Below are positions 9,971 to 21,447 of a stretch of DNA of 64,000 nucleotides, piece after piece. Every line of letters starts with the position of its first letter. Position 1 is the first letter of the stretch. The notes beneath the pieces are model-generated. The model did not search any database and had not been told where the DNA came from. It was given only the letters and a program-made list of their open reading frames with translations. The position numbers were made by a program, and so were the translations under genes. The stretch comes from Cytophagaceae bacterium (lineage in GTDB: Bacteria; Bacteroidota; Bacteroidia; Cytophagales; UBA9547), in NCBI GenBank assembly GCA_027488865.1, contig JAIYAU010000061.1, positions 23,218 to 87,217 of the forward strand, in the 5' to 3' direction.

Positions 9971-10665
9971 TTATGGTAAACAGTAAAAGAATTTGCAATA
10001 ATTTTTGAAAGCAAAACTCCTTCCGTGCTAGGAGACATAATGTGATTTGATTTTGCTAAATCAATGGATGTAATAATTTTACTAATATCTAATTGTAAAC
10101 TCACTTTTGTTTTATTTTTCACTGGAAAGATTAAGGTTTGTAGGCCAACATAAGGCGACATATACCCTCCTAGGTGAAACTGAAATTCGTTGTTACGTGT
10201 ATTGCAAAGCACACTTTGGCCTTCTAATTTAAAATTAATATAACCACTTTGCCAAGTCCAATACATGCCTTTTGTGGGGTCGAGATCATTACCCATTGCG
10301 CCTGATACATTTGTTGCGCTGTCAATGCCGATGTTAAATCTTAGTTCATCATATGACAACTTTGAATCACTAGCAATAGCGATTTGAAGAGAGGCAGCGT
10401 TGCTAAAATCCACTAAATGAAAACTATTTTTTTCTTCAAATACAATTTTGTGTCTTTTAAGGAATTGTATTTTTGATACATAAAATTTTAAGGTCGTGAT
10501 TTGAACATCGTTAGAATCGTTGGCCAAAGTTAAAGTATCTGAAAAATTAAACCTAGTTGCCCCCTCTTTCACCACAAACTGCATCGTGTATAAATTTTGT
10601 GCCCAATCCTTGTTTGATAATATCAACAAACAAAATAGGATGCTATATTTTACTTTTTGTATCAA
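9967..10665 (-). CDS. MbnP-family protein
   Basis: Signal peptide; LYTMQFVV, FYVSKIQFL, and GMYWTWQSGYINFKLEG motif; adjacent to di-heme peroxidase. Confidence 0.8.
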   Translation of the reverse strand: MIQKVKYSILFCLLILSNKDWAQNLYTMQFVVKEGATRFNFSDTLTLANDSNDVQITTLKFYVSKIQFLKRHKIVFEEKNSFHLVDFSNAASLQIAIASDSKLSYDELRFNIGIDSATNVSGAMGNDLDPTKGMYWTWQSGYINFKLEGQSVLCNTRNNEFQFHLGGYMSPYVGLQTLIFPVKNKTKVSLQLDISKIITSIDLAKSNHIMSPSTEGVLLSKIIANSFTVYHK

Positions 10666-11249
10666 GGATGTTTTAGTGGTTATTTTTTGAAAAAAAATTC
10701 AGTAATTCAGACTTAAAACCATTTAATGCCTTTACTTGATCAGGCTTACCAAGTTTTTTATGTCCTTAAAGTGTTCTTAATTTACACCTTCAATCGCTAC
10801 TTGTAAAATTCTAAGCTATTAAAGAAACCTTTGTTTTTAAGGTTTGATATATTCTAGCTATTACGCTTACTTTCAAACTTGGTTAATGGAATATTGTTTC
10901 TCCCATTCAAAGCACTATCCATTAATAGGGTTATTTAGTTGGTTTGGATTGCTTGAAAGTTATCCCTTTTAATGTTTTTAGCTTTTTGGGGTTTTAAAAT
11001 GATTTAACAAGCAAGACATCGGTTATGAGTTTAAAGCAATATTTAATAACCAAAGGTTTTTTTACCTCTATCAGGCATTTAAAATATCCAACTAATCTTT
11101 AAAAAATGGTAAAAAAATTTCGTTTAGCTAAGTTAGTAGCGTTTATGATTATACTAGTTGTTAATTAAGAAACTGGCTGATAAGCTGAACAACCAAAATG
11201 GGCATTTTAACCAACTCATAAATTTCGCACAACTTTATAGTTATGTGGA

Positions 11250-11714
11250 GTGGGAATTGTATATTATAATCAGACCAAAGGATTTCCTTATGTGGTGTAT
11301 GGTGATGTTACACCTCTTTCGGTTAGCTTTTTAGATCTACAAACCCAGTGGGATGAGGCAAGCCAATCGGTTATTATAATGTGGCATGTGCAGAATCAAA
11401 TAAACAACAATTATTTTGAAATAATGAAGAGCGAAGATGGTATTAATTTCACCACCATCGGAAGTATAAACGGTATAGAAAATCGTTTTATTATCAAGGC
11501 TTATTCTTTTGTAGACCAAACATCAAATTCTTTGACTACCAATTACAAAATCAAACAAGTTGATTTAGACGGAAAAGAACATTATTCCTCCGATGTTCAA
11601 TTGCAGTGATCTAAAAAGCAATCTATTGTTGTTTATCCAATTCCTAGCAAAGACACTTTCACCATAGTTGAGGATAATGAAAATGATGAGCTATTGATAT
11701 TTAATGTAGACCTA
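11250..11714 (+). pseudogene. Remnant of a T9SS-sorted surface/secreted protein
   Basis: 119-aa ORF (11250-11609) ends in TGA; the same frame continues SKKQSIVVYPIPSKDTFTIVEDNENDELLIFNV*, a recognisable type A sorting domain start; no signal peptide. Confidence 0.65.
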
Positions 11715-11800
11715 TAACACAACTGGGGTATATACACTCCTTTGGGAAGCACGCTTAAATCTAAATTATCCAATAATATTTGGGTTATTTGGATGTATTT

Positions 11801-11830
11801 TAAAGGGTCGAGCCAAACCTCGACCCTTTA
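11801..11830 (-). terminator. Strong hairpin downstream of gpmI
   Basis: taaagggtcgag-ccaaac-ctcgacccttta, 12-bp perfect stem. Confidence 0.75.
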
Positions 11831-11836
11831 AATGTG

Positions 11837-13357
11837 TTATAAAAGTGATAGACCAGTCATTTCTATTGGCTTGTCAATTCCCATTAATGCTAAAATAGTT
11901 GGAGCAATATCGCCTAATTTGCCATCCTTTAGTGGTTTATCATAGTTATTATCAACTAAAATACATGGCACAGGCTGGGTGGTATGTGCCGTGTTGGGTG
12001 TACCATCTTCATTAACCATACAATCAGAATTACCATGATCAGCAATTACTAAAGCTGTATAACCATTTGCTAATGCTGTAGTTACTACGGCCTCAGTGCA
12101 TGAATCTACTGTTTCACAAGCTTTTACAGCAGCTTCAAAAATACCCGTATGACCTACCATATCAGCATTGGCAAAGTTAAGACAAATAAAATCCGCTGAT
12201 TTTGACTGTAGTTCAGGGATAATGGCGTCTTTAATTTCATTTGCACTCATTTCTGGTTGTAAATCATAAGTGGCCACCTTAGGAGAAGCACACAATAATC
12301 GTTTTTCACCGTTAAACTCTGTTTCTCTGCCACCTGAGAAGAAAAACGTAACATGTGGATATTTTTCAGTTTCAGCAATTCTAATCTGATTTTTTCCAGC
12401 ATTAGATACCACTTCACCTAATGTATTACTCAGGTTATCTTTATCAAAAATTACTTTTACGTCTTTAAAAGTGTCATCGTAATTAGTCATTGTAACATAA
12501 TATAAACTAAGCGGTTTCATATTATATTCAGGAAATTCCTTTTGTGTTAGCGCCTGTGTAATTTCCCTTCCACGATCTGTTCTATAATTGTAACATAAAA
12601 CCACATCTCCCTCTTGAATAGTTGTTAGAGGTTTTCCATGACCATTGTCTTTAATAATTGGCAATATAAATTCGTCTGTAATATTGGCAGCGTAAGACTT
12701 CTCTACTGCGTCAAAAATATCTGTAACCAATTCTCCCTCTCCATGTATTAACAAATCATATGCTTTTTTTACACGTTCCCATCGATTATCTCTATCCATG
12801 GAATAATACCTGCCAATTACTGATGCGATTTGCCCTCCTGTTTTATCCAATGTATTTTGCAAATCCTTTAAGTACCCGATGCCACCTTTGGGATCAGTAT
12901 CCCTACCGTCTGTAAATGCATGCACAAATACATCATTCACCCCAGCTTCGTGTGCAATTTCACAAAGTGCCTTGAGGTGACTTATATGCGAATGAACGCC
13001 GCCATCAGAAACAAGCCCTATTAAATGGACCTTTTTATGGTTGGTTTTTGCATATTCAAAGGCCTCCATAATTGATTTTTCATGAGCAAGCGTTTTTTCT
13101 TCAACAGCTAAATTGATTCTCACTAAGTCTTGGTATACAACTCTACCAGCACCTAAGTTCATGTGTCCAACTTCTGAATTGCCCATTTGACCCAAGGGCA
13201 ATCCAACAGCCAAACCAGAAGCCTCAAGCTTACTATGAGGGTATTTTTTATATAATGAATTAATAAATGGTGTTTTGGCTGCATCAATGGCCGAAACTTT
13301 AGGATTTTTAGCTATCCCCCAACCGTCCAATATTATAAGGATTACTTTCTTGTTCAT
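11837..13357 (-). CDS. gpmI: 2,3-bisphosphoglycerate-independent phosphoglycerate mutase
   Basis: LIILDGWGI, MGNSEVGHMNLGAGRVVYQDL, SDGGVHSH, IADHGNSD motifs. Confidence 0.97.
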   Translation of the reverse strand: MNKKVILIILDGWGIAKNPKVSAIDAAKTPFINSLYKKYPHSKLEASGLAVGLPLGQMGNSEVGHMNLGAGRVVYQDLVRINLAVEEKTLAHEKSIMEAFEYAKTNHKKVHLIGLVSDGGVHSHISHLKALCEIAHEAGVNDVFVHAFTDGRDTDPKGGIGYLKDLQNTLDKTGGQIASVIGRYYSMDRDNRWERVKKAYDLLIHGEGELVTDIFDAVEKSYAANITDEFILPIIKDNGHGKPLTTIQEGDVVLCYNYRTDRGREITQALTQKEFPEYNMKPLSLYYVTMTNYDDTFKDVKVIFDKDNLSNTLGEVVSNAGKNQIRIAETEKYPHVTFFFSGGRETEFNGEKRLLCASPKVATYDLQPEMSANEIKDAIIPELQSKSADFICLNFANADMVGHTGIFEAAVKACETVDSCTEAVVTTALANGYTALVIADHGNSDCMVNEDGTPNTAHTTQPVPCILVDNNYDKPLKDGKLGDIAPTILALMGIDKPIEMTGLSLL

Positions 13358-13407
13358 TTGTGATTATTAAGTTTATAAATTTAGCAAATAAAAATATTCT
13401 GTCAAGT

Positions 13408-14286
13408 CTAATTATGAAAAGACTTACCTGCTTTGAGGGTATTCATTAAAAGTGAACAAATCGTTAATAAACCAACACCTCCAGGTACAGGTGTTATATA
13501 ACTCGATTTAGAAGCTACTTCATCAAATTTTACATCACCAATGAGTTTAAAACCTGATTTTTTGCTTGAGTCTGGAATCCTATGAATCCCAACATCAATC
13601 ACCACAGCACCTTCTTTTACCATGTCGGCGGTTACGAATTCTGGCTTTCCAATAGCAACTATTAAAATGTCAGCTGTTAGGGTAAATTCTTTAAGATTTT
13701 GTGTTTTACTATGGCAAATTGTAACTGTGCAATTGCCAGGATTTGTGTTTTTTGACATTAAAATACTCATTGGCGAACCAACAATGTTGCTTCTGCCCAA
13801 CACAACACAGTGTTTGCCAGCAGTTTCAATCTTGTAGCGCTTCAGTAATTCCATTATCCCATTTGGAGTGGCTGACACAAAAGTAGGTAGACCAAGTGCC
13901 AGTTTCCCAACATTCATAGGATGGAATCCATCTACATCTTTATGAGGCGCAATAGCCAATGTAATTTTATGTTCATCAATATGTTTTGGCAAAGGCAATT
14001 GTACTATAAAACCATCAATAGAATCATCATTATTAAACTGCTCCACCTTTTCTAACAACTCATTTTCTGTAATATTAGCAGATAACCTTACCAAGGTAGA
14101 TTCAAAACCTACTTGTGTACAGTGTTTTACTTTACTGGCTACATAGGTTTCGCTTGCGCCATCATTACCTACTAATATAGCTGCTAAATGCGGCACTCTT
14201 TGTCCAGCATTTTTCAATAGTTGTACTTCATGAGCAATTTCATGTAAAATCTCTTGTGAAATTAGCTTACCATCTAAAAGTTGCAT
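13408..14286 (-). CDS. folD: Bifunctional methylenetetrahydrofolate dehydrogenase/cyclohydrolase
   Basis: [50 protein letters not shown]. Confidence 0.97.
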   Translation of the reverse strand: MQLLDGKLISQEILHEIAHEVQLLKNAGQRVPHLAAILVGNDGASETYVASKVKHCTQVGFESTLVRLSANITENELLEKVEQFNNDDSIDGFIVQLPLPKHIDEHKITLAIAPHKDVDGFHPMNVGKLALGLPTFVSATPNGIMELLKRYKIETAGKHCVVLGRSNIVGSPMSILMSKNTNPGNCTVTICHSKTQNLKEFTLTADILIVAIGKPEFVTADMVKEGAVVIDVGIHRIPDSSKKSGFKLIGDVKFDEVASKSSYITPVPGGVGLLTICSLLMNTLKAGKSFHN

Positions 14287-14335
14287 TACGTAAGGTGTTA
14301 TTGGAAAATGTCTTAAATAAAATTAAATTCACAAA

Positions 14336-14358
14336 AAAGCCTGCGTTAAGCAGGCTTT
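14336..14358 (-). terminator. Hairpin terminator downstream of accC
   Basis: aaagcctgc-gttaa-gcaggcttt, 9-bp stem. Confidence 0.7.
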
Positions 14359-14361
14359 ATT

Positions 14362-15708
14362 TTATTTGAGGTCAGAGAAATCGAATGTTTCTAAGAATTT
14401 GGTAGTAAACTTACCCGACTTAAAGGTAGGATCATCCATTAACTTTAGGTGAAAAGGTATAGTTGTTTTAACCCCTTCTATTACAAATTCTTGTAGCGCT
14501 CTTTTCATTCTTGCAATTCCCTCCTCCCTAGTTGGTGCTTTGATGATTAATTTAGCCACCATAGAATCGTAATTTGGGGGAATCGTGTAGCCAGAATAAG
14601 TATGAGTGTCTACCCTAACACCATTTCCACCCGGAAAATGTAAATTCGTTATTTTACCAGGACTAGGTCTAAACCCATTTCCAGCATCCTCAGCATTTAT
14701 TCTTACTTCCATGGAATAACCCTGTGGAATCATATTACCAAAAGTAAGCGGCAAACCCGCAGCAACTTTAATTTGTTCCTTAATCAGGTCTATTCCAGTA
14801 ACTTCTTCAGTAATAGGGTGTTCTACTTGAATACGGGTGTTCATTTCCATAAAATAAAACTCGCCGTGTTTATCTACTAGAAATTCAATTGTTCCTGCAC
14901 CTTCATACTTTATTGATTTTGCACCAGCAATTGCCGCATCACCCATTCTTCTCCTCAATCGATCAGTCATTACAGGGGATGGGCTTTCTTCAACTAATTT
15001 TTGGTGGCGACGTTGCACTGAACAATCTCTTTCAGATAAGTGTACAACTTTCCCAAATTTGTCGCCCATTACTTGAATTTCAATATGTCTTGGCTCTTCT
15101 ACAAATTTCTCTAGGTATAATTCATCATTTCCAAATGCAGCACCAGATTCTTGTTTCGCATCTTTCCATGCTTTCTCAAATTCACTTTCATTATTTACTA
15201 TACGCATTCCTCGTCCTCCCCCGCCGGCAGTGGCTTTAAGTATAACAGGATATTTTATTTTGGTAGCAAGTTTTTTACCCTCTTCAATGCTTTTTAACAA
15301 TCCATCAGAACCTGGAACTACTGGCACACCAGCCTTTTTCATAAATGCTTTGGCTGTTGATTTATCGCCCATAGAATTAATCATTTCAGCCGTGGGGCCA
15401 ATAAATTTAATCCCATATTCTGCACAAATTCTTGAAAATTCTGCGTTTTCAGAAAGAAACCCGTAACCAGGATGAATAGCATCGGCATTGGTGATTTCCG
15501 CAGCAGCGATTATATTGGGAATACTTAAGTACGATTGGCTACTTTGTGGAGGGCCAATACACACAGCTTCATCAGCAAATTTAACATGTAAACTATCTTT
15601 GTCAGCAGTTGAATAAACGGCTACAGTTTTAATTTTCAACTCCTTGCATGCACGTATTACGCGCATCGCAATCTCTCCTCTATTTGCTATTAGTATTTTG
15701 TTAAACAC
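14362..15708 (-). CDS. accC: Acetyl-CoA carboxylase biotin carboxylase subunit
   Basis: [61 protein letters not shown]. Confidence 0.97.
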   Translation of the reverse strand: MFNKILIANRGEIAMRVIRACKELKIKTVAVYSTADKDSLHVKFADEAVCIGPPQSSQSYLSIPNIIAAAEITNADAIHPGYGFLSENAEFSRICAEYGIKFIGPTAEMINSMGDKSTAKAFMKKAGVPVVPGSDGLLKSIEEGKKLATKIKYPVILKATAGGGGRGMRIVNNESEFEKAWKDAKQESGAAFGNDELYLEKFVEEPRHIEIQVMGDKFGKVVHLSERDCSVQRRHQKLVEESPSPVMTDRLRRRMGDAAIAGAKSIKYEGAGTIEFLVDKHGEFYFMEMNTRIQVEHPITEEVTGIDLIKEQIKVAAGLPLTFGNMIPQGYSMEVRINAEDAGNGFRPSPGKITNLHFPGGNGVRVDTHTYSGYTIPPNYDSMVAKLIIKAPTREEGIARMKRALQEFVIEGVKTTIPFHLKLMDDPTFKSGKFTTKFLETFDFSDLK

Positions 15709-15780
15709 CTTATTTATGTTTAATGCTATGAAATATTTAATGAAGATAGCCCTTTTAGTGGTAAAAAGGACTAGGTTTGG

Positions 15781-16269
15781 TTAATTAGACTCTACCAAAA
15801 ACAAAGGCTGATCAAATTCTACCGGTGTAGCATTTTGAACCAATATTTTTACGATTCTACCTGAAATATCAGATTCAATTTCATTAAAGAGTTTCATAGC
15901 TTCTATGATACATACAGGTTGCCCTTTGGTAATATCGTCTCCAACATTTACTAATGCAGGAGAATCGGGGCTGCCAGAAGAGTAGAACGTACCAATCATC
16001 GGAGATTTGATTGTTATCAAATTATCAACAGCAGAATTAACGGTAGAAACTTCCACCTTAGGCACCTCCACTTTAGGTGTGTTTTGTACTTGTTGTACCA
16101 AAGGTTGAGCTACAGGTTGAGAAATGGCCACCTGATGAACTTGGGGAGCACTTACAAAACCTGCATGTTTTTTTACAGCGATTTTAAATTGCTCTGTTTC
16201 AATATTTACCTCTTCCAATCCTGATTGAGCAATAAAATCTAAAAGTTCTTGTATTTCTTTAGGTTTCAT
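15781..16269 (-). CDS. accB: Acetyl-CoA carboxylase biotin carboxyl carrier protein
   Basis: C-terminal EAMKLFNEIESDISG biotinylation motif; adjacent to accC. Confidence 0.96.
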   Translation of the reverse strand: MKPKEIQELLDFIAQSGLEEVNIETEQFKIAVKKHAGFVSAPQVHQVAISQPVAQPLVQQVQNTPKVEVPKVEVSTVNSAVDNLITIKSPMIGTFYSSGSPDSPALVNVGDDITKGQPVCIIEAMKLFNEIESDISGRIVKILVQNATPVEFDQPLFLVESN

Positions 16270-16337
16270 CTTTTCTATGTTTTAAAGTTATGTGATTTAT
16301 TTTTTTAATCAATCACTATGTAATAATTAGTTTATTT

Positions 16338-17354
16338 TTATTTTGAATCATAAGACCACTTTAGATAAAGTGATCCCCAAGTAAATCCACCACCAAATGC
16401 AGCTAAAACCACATTATCGCCCTTTTTAAATTTTTTCTCAAAATCCCAAAAACAAAGTGGAATAGTGCCTGCGGTGGTGTTTCCGTACCTTTCGATATTC
16501 ATCATTACCTTGTCCGCACTTAGACCCATTCTATCAGCAGTGGCGTCAATAATTCTTTTGTTTGCCTGGTGCGGCACTAGCCAAGCTATGTCATCACTTT
16601 TAAGGTGATTTTTCTCCATTATTTCAGCAGAAACGTCAGCCATATTGCTTACTGCATATTTGAATACTGTTGCACCTTCTTGAAAAGCATAATGCTCTCT
16701 ATTATCAACAGTTTCATGACTTGCAGGTTTACGACTACCACCAGCCTTACAATTGAGGTATTGTAATCCTGATCCATCGGATTTAAGTATAAAATCTTGT
16801 ATACCAGTCTCATCAATAGAAGGCTCCAACAGTACTGCAGCGGCGCCATCACCAAATATTATGCATGTTTTGCGATCAGAATAATCTATAATGGATGACA
16901 TTTTATCTGCTCCAATTACAACCACCTTTTTGTATTTGCCTGATTCGATGAATTGGGCTCCAGTAGCAAGTGCGTATAAAAATCCAGAACAAGCAGCTTG
17001 CAGATCATAACTAAAAGCGTTTTTTGCACCTATCATATCTTGGACTATATTGGCCGTGGAAGGGAAAATATAATCTGGTGTAACTGTAGCTACCAAAATA
17101 AGATCAATTTCTTCTGGCTTCGTGTTTGTTTTTTGCAACAACTCCTCTACTGCAAATTTACACATGTGAGAAGTTCCTAATAATTCGCCTTCAAAGTCGC
17201 CTTTCCCTTTAAGAATTCTTCTTTCTTTTATTCCTGTGCGAGACGTAATCCACTCATCATTGGTTTCAACCAACTTGGATAATTCGTTATTATCTAAAAC
17301 GTAATCAGGTACATATCCTCCTACACCAGTAATGGCTGCTCGTAATTTACTCAT
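16338..17354 (-). CDS. fabH: Beta-ketoacyl-ACP synthase III
   Basis: [47 protein letters not shown]. Confidence 0.97.
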   Translation of the reverse strand: MSKLRAAITGVGGYVPDYVLDNNELSKLVETNDEWITSRTGIKERRILKGKGDFEGELLGTSHMCKFAVEELLQKTNTKPEEIDLILVATVTPDYIFPSTANIVQDMIGAKNAFSYDLQAACSGFLYALATGAQFIESGKYKKVVVIGADKMSSIIDYSDRKTCIIFGDGAAAVLLEPSIDETGIQDFILKSDGSGLQYLNCKAGGSRKPASHETVDNREHYAFQEGATVFKYAVSNMADVSAEIMEKNHLKSDDIAWLVPHQANKRIIDATADRMGLSADKVMMNIERYGNTTAGTIPLCFWDFEKKFKKGDNVVLAAFGGGFTWGSLYLKWSYDSK

Positions 17355-17372
17355 TCCTTCGGATTAATATGT

Positions 17373-18311
17373 TTAAGTGTATGCTTTCTTGATTTTCAGG
17401 GCAATTTCGGATTCTACCAACTGTTTCGCGAGATTCATCATGTTTTTGATGGCATAAGCATCTGATGAACCATGGCCGATTACAACATTTCCATTTACTC
17501 CTAAAATAGGGCTTCCACCCACATTTTGCCAATTAAAGAGCTCAATAAAATTATCTACAAAACCTTTTGCTTTTAATATTGGATAAAGAGATTCTGCCAT
17601 CTTTAAAATGACATTTCCTACATATCCATCACAAATGATTACATCTGCTTTGTCGCTAAAAACGTCTCTTCCTTCTAGATTTCCAATAAAATTTATTTTT
17701 GAATTTAGTTTGATAAGTTGGTGGGCAGCTTGGGTTACTAATGTTCCTTTCTCTTCCTCTTCACCTAAACTCATTAGGCCAACCTTAGCTTTTTCAGTTC
17801 CAAAAATATAGTTGGCATATAAGGAACCCATTTCTGCAAACTGGGCTAACACATCTGGCTTGCATTCGGCATTAGCTCCTACATCGAATAAAATTCCGTA
17901 CCTACCTGTTATTTTTGGAATAAATCCTGCAACCCCTGGTCTTATGATACCTTCAATCGCTTTTATTGTGAACATGGCGCCCACTAACATGGCACCAGTA
18001 TTTCCAGCACTGCAAAATACATCAACAGCCTTGGTCATTAGAAGCTTATAACCAACCATGATACTCGAATTTGGCTTTGAGGATATAGCTTTGGTTGGAT
18101 GCTCTCCCATAGAAATAGCATCTTCTGCATGAACTATCTCAAATGCATCAGCACTAGAGCCAACTTCTAGGAGTGTTTTAACTATGATCTCTTTATGACC
18201 AATTAAAATTATCTGTACGCCACTTGGAAGTTCAGATTTGGCAGCTAAGGCACCTTCCACTACCACTTTAGGCGCATAATCGCCGCCCATAGCATCTAGA
18301 GCTATCTTCAT
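17373..18311 (-). CDS. plsX: Phosphate acyltransferase
   Basis: [43 protein letters not shown]. Confidence 0.97.
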   Translation of the reverse strand: MKIALDAMGGDYAPKVVVEGALAAKSELPSGVQIILIGHKEIIVKTLLEVGSSADAFEIVHAEDAISMGEHPTKAISSKPNSSIMVGYKLLMTKAVDVFCSAGNTGAMLVGAMFTIKAIEGIIRPGVAGFIPKITGRYGILFDVGANAECKPDVLAQFAEMGSLYANYIFGTEKAKVGLMSLGEEEEKGTLVTQAAHQLIKLNSKINFIGNLEGRDVFSDKADVIICDGYVGNVILKMAESLYPILKAKGFVDNFIELFNWQNVGGSPILGVNGNVVIGHGSSDAYAIKNMMNLAKQLVESEIALKIKKAYT

Positions 18312-18401
18312 TTGAAAAATAAGGGTTAAGTATAGGCCTTAAAAAAACCTGCCGTGAAAGTAATTATTTTGTTTCAATACACAGCAGATTTTCTGTAAAA
18401 T

Positions 18402-18593
18402 TTATACTAAAGCATCTTTTTCAAGTACCACTTTCCCTTTGTAATACAACCTACCTTCGTGCCAATGTGCTCTGTGATAGATATGAGGCTCTCCTGTAGC
18501 TTGGCATAATGCTAGTGTTTTAGGAACAGCTTTATAATGTGTTCTTCTTTTGTTTCTTCTTTGTTTCGAAATTCTCGACTTTGGATGCGCCAT
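18402..18593 (-). CDS. rpmF: 50S ribosomal protein L32
   Basis: [22 protein letters not shown]; position next to plsX. Confidence 0.97.
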   Translation of the reverse strand: MAHPKSRISKQRRNKRRTHYKAVPKTLALCQATGEPHIYHRAHWHEGRLYYKGKVVLEKDALV

Positions 18594-18616
18594 GGTTATA
18601 AACTAAATTTATGCTA

Positions 18617-19159
18617 CTAATTTCTTCTTAATTTTAATAATTCCTTCCAACGAGGGTCAATATTGTCCTCAGTTGGCTCTTCATCAACCAAAGGTGATTC
18701 TCCAGATTTGTAGATTAACTCCACTTCACTATCATCGCCTGAATCATCTTTCCTAAATTTAGGGTGTAACTTCTTATAGGGAATTGTCACCGCAATAAGT
18801 TCATACAAAGGTTGTGATATGTTAATTACTAATGTTTCTTTTTTGATTATGTACAAATCGTCATCTAATTCTTTATCTTCTTCACCAAATTTGTATATAA
18901 TTTTATCTTTAACCTCAATTGTATAATCGAATGGCTCAAGACAACGGTCACAAATCAATTCAACTTTCCCCGAGATAAAAAAATTAAAAAGAAGCATTTG
19001 CTCCGATTTAACAAGATCTACTCGTACTTGAAGCTTTCCCTTTTGTATCAAACTATTTTCGATACCCATAAAAAAGGAGTCATCTATTTCATAGTCGTAA
19101 CTATAATGCTTGTTTTTAAGCTGATAGATTTCGATAACGAATTTGTTTTGCTCCTTCAT
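18617..19159 (-). CDS. DUF177 / YceD family protein
   Basis: CDRCLEPFDYTIEVKDKIIYKFG...ELIAVTIPYKKLHP; conserved position upstream of rpmF. Confidence 0.88.
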   Translation of the reverse strand: MKEQNKFVIEIYQLKNKHYSYDYEIDDSFFMGIENSLIQKGKLQVRVDLVKSEQMLLFNFFISGKVELICDRCLEPFDYTIEVKDKIIYKFGEEDKELDDDLYIIKKETLVINISQPLYELIAVTIPYKKLHPKFRKDDSGDDSEVELIYKSGESPLVDEEPTEDNIDPRWKELLKLRRN

Positions 19160-19405
19160 CTGCCAAGTTATGGAAAATTGGCGTGCAAGTTACTAATATT
19201 TATTAACTCTAGAAACAATTTTAAAAATAAAATAGAAGTTTTTGATATCAGACTGGTCTAATGGTCAAAATTTAATACCGCAGCTATTAATTAGGTACAA
19301 AACTTAACTTTTTATGAAACTTTAGAGTTTTCCAAATTGTATTTCATTTACACGATTTTTATTTCTTTACCTTTGTATCAACTGATTTTACAAATTCACC
19401 AATTA

Positions 19406-20737
19406 ATGCTCCGTTTTTTATTAGTATGTGTCATTTTTGCTAACGTAGTTTTAGCACAAACAAGTGTTTGGAGTTTACGTCGATGCATAGAACATGCCTC
19501 CAGCAATAATTTAAACATCAATAGGTCAATATTAAATAATGAATTGACCAACCAAAATAAAATTCAAAGCGTAGGGAATAGAATTCCGACTGTGACGGGT
19601 GCAGCTTCACAAAATATTAATTTTGGGAGATCGGTTGACCCGTTTTCCAACCAATTTGTACAACAGCAAATCACTAGCAATAACTTTTCTATAACTTCAA
19701 GCCTTATCTTATTTAATGGACTTCAAAACAATGCGTTAGTTGAACAAAATATTTTAAATTATGAAGCAGGAAAACTTGCAATTGAGAAAGCTAAAAATGA
19801 CTTATATATCTCAATAGCAGGGATTTACCTACAAATATTGTTAAATATTGAACAAGAAAAGTCTGCTTTAGTTCAACGGTTGAACACCTCTGGGCAAATT
19901 GAAAGGGCTGATAAGTTATTAAAAGCAGGAGTATTTACGGAGGTTAATATTGCGCAGTTAAAAGCACAAGAGGCAAGCGACCAATTGAATGTTGTGAATA
20001 TTCATAATCAATTAATTACAAGTAAGGTACAACTTTGCCAGCTATTGCAAATTGAGGTTGATACAGCACTTCAAATTGAAGCCTTAACACCTAAAGATTT
20101 AATAGTATCGCCGTTGGATAGTTTGAATATAAAAGAAATGTATGAAAAGGCTAAAAGTATATTACCTCAAATCAAAGAGGGGGATTTACGAATTACTGCA
20201 GCCTTTGCTGCCTACAGAGGTGCAAAAGGAAGTAGATTGCCTCGACTTACGCTTAATGGTGGAGTTACCTCGGTCTATTCAAGCCAAAACAAAGATTTTT
20301 TAACTAAAACTATTGTACCCTTTGGTAACCAGTTAGATAACAACCTTAGTCAGTTTGTTAATTTACAACTTTCTGTTCCTATTCTAACGGCGCGCACCAT
20401 TAACACAAATATTGCGAGATCAAATATCAACTATAAAATAAGTGAACTCAATAAAGAAATTGCGGCAAATCAATTACGACAAGATATTGAAACCGCAATG
20501 GTTAATTATAGTAACAGTTTACAAAAATACACTGCACAAGGTGCACAATTGAAGAATAGGGTAATCTCCTATAATTTTGCCGAAAAAAGGTTAGAGGCAG
20601 GTACGATTAATTCTTATGACTATTTAAATGAAAAAAATCTACTTCTAAGGGCAGAATTAGATTTGCTCCAAGCAAAATACGAAACTATTTACAGAAAAAA
20701 GCTATTGGAATTTTACCAAGGTGTTTCTCTTTATTAA
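19406..20737 (+). CDS. TolC family outer-membrane efflux protein
   Basis: Signal peptide MLRFLLVCVIFANVVLAQ supports ATG at 19406 rather than 19337; coiled-coil TolC architecture. Confidence 0.88.
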   Translation: MLRFLLVCVIFANVVLAQTSVWSLRRCIEHASSNNLNINRSILNNELTNQNKIQSVGNRIPTVTGAASQNINFGRSVDPFSNQFVQQQITSNNFSITSSLILFNGLQNNALVEQNILNYEAGKLAIEKAKNDLYISIAGIYLQILLNIEQEKSALVQRLNTSGQIERADKLLKAGVFTEVNIAQLKAQEASDQLNVVNIHNQLITSKVQLCQLLQIEVDTALQIEALTPKDLIVSPLDSLNIKEMYEKAKSILPQIKEGDLRITAAFAAYRGAKGSRLPRLTLNGGVTSVYSSQNKDFLTKTIVPFGNQLDNNLSQFVNLQLSVPILTARTINTNIARSNINYKISELNKEIAANQLRQDIETAMVNYSNSLQKYTAQGAQLKNRVISYNFAEKRLEAGTINSYDYLNEKNLLLRAELDLLQAKYETIYRKKLLEFYQGVSLY

Positions 20738-20758
20738 ACACTAAAATGTTTTTATAAC

Positions 20759-21421
20759 ATGATTTCTCTTACCAATATTCACAAGTATTATTCGATAGCC
20801 AAAGATCGTTTGCACGTTTTAAAAGGTGTTAATTTAGAGATTGCCGATGGAGAGTTAGTTTCAATTATGGGAACTTCAGGGTCAGGCAAATCTACTTTGC
20901 TTAACATTATTGGCATTTTAGATGATTATGATAGGGGCGATTATTACCTTGACAAGGTCTTGGTTAAAAATTTATCTCAAACAAAAGCAGCACATTACAG
21001 GAACTTTTTTCTCGGTTTTGTTTTTCAATCTTTTAACCTTTTGAATTTTAAAACTGCTATGGAAAATGTAGCCTTGCCGCTATATTACCGTAATATTGCA
21101 AGAAAAGAAAGAAACAAATTGGCTTTGGAGTATTTAGATAAGGTAGGTTTGTTAGATCGTGCCAATCACTTGCCAAACGAGCTTTCTGGAGGTCAAAAAC
21201 AAAGGGTGGCCATAGCTCGGGCATTAATAACATCACCTAAACTTATTTTGGCCGATGAGCCAACAGGCGCATTGGACACAAAAACATCTAAAGAAATCAT
21301 GGACATTTTTAAAGATGTAAATAGCAAAGGGATGACGGTAGTAATTGTGACCCACGAGCCTGAAGTAGCAGCAAAAACTAACCGAATTATAAGAATAAGA
21401 GATGGTATTATTGAGAATTAG
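20759..21421 (+). CDS. ABC transporter ATP-binding protein (MacB/LolD-like)
   Basis: [40 protein letters not shown]. Confidence 0.93.
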   Translation: MISLTNIHKYYSIAKDRLHVLKGVNLEIADGELVSIMGTSGSGKSTLLNIIGILDDYDRGDYYLDKVLVKNLSQTKAAHYRNFFLGFVFQSFNLLNFKTAMENVALPLYYRNIARKERNKLALEYLDKVGLLDRANHLPNELSGGQKQRVAIARALITSPKLILADEPTGALDTKTSKEIMDIFKDVNSKGMTVVIVTHEPEVAAKTNRIIRIRDGIIEN

Positions 21422-21447
21422 ACCACCTCTTAGTTTCTAATTAAAAG

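Noticed and set aside
11837-19159. accC-accB-fabH-plsX-rpmF-DUF177 region as unusual
   Set aside because: Well-known conserved fatty-acid/L32 gene order; ordinary.
19337-19405. N-terminal extension of TolC ORF
   Set aside because: Contains a TACCTTTG promoter-like element at 19368 and precedes a clean signal peptide starting at 19406.
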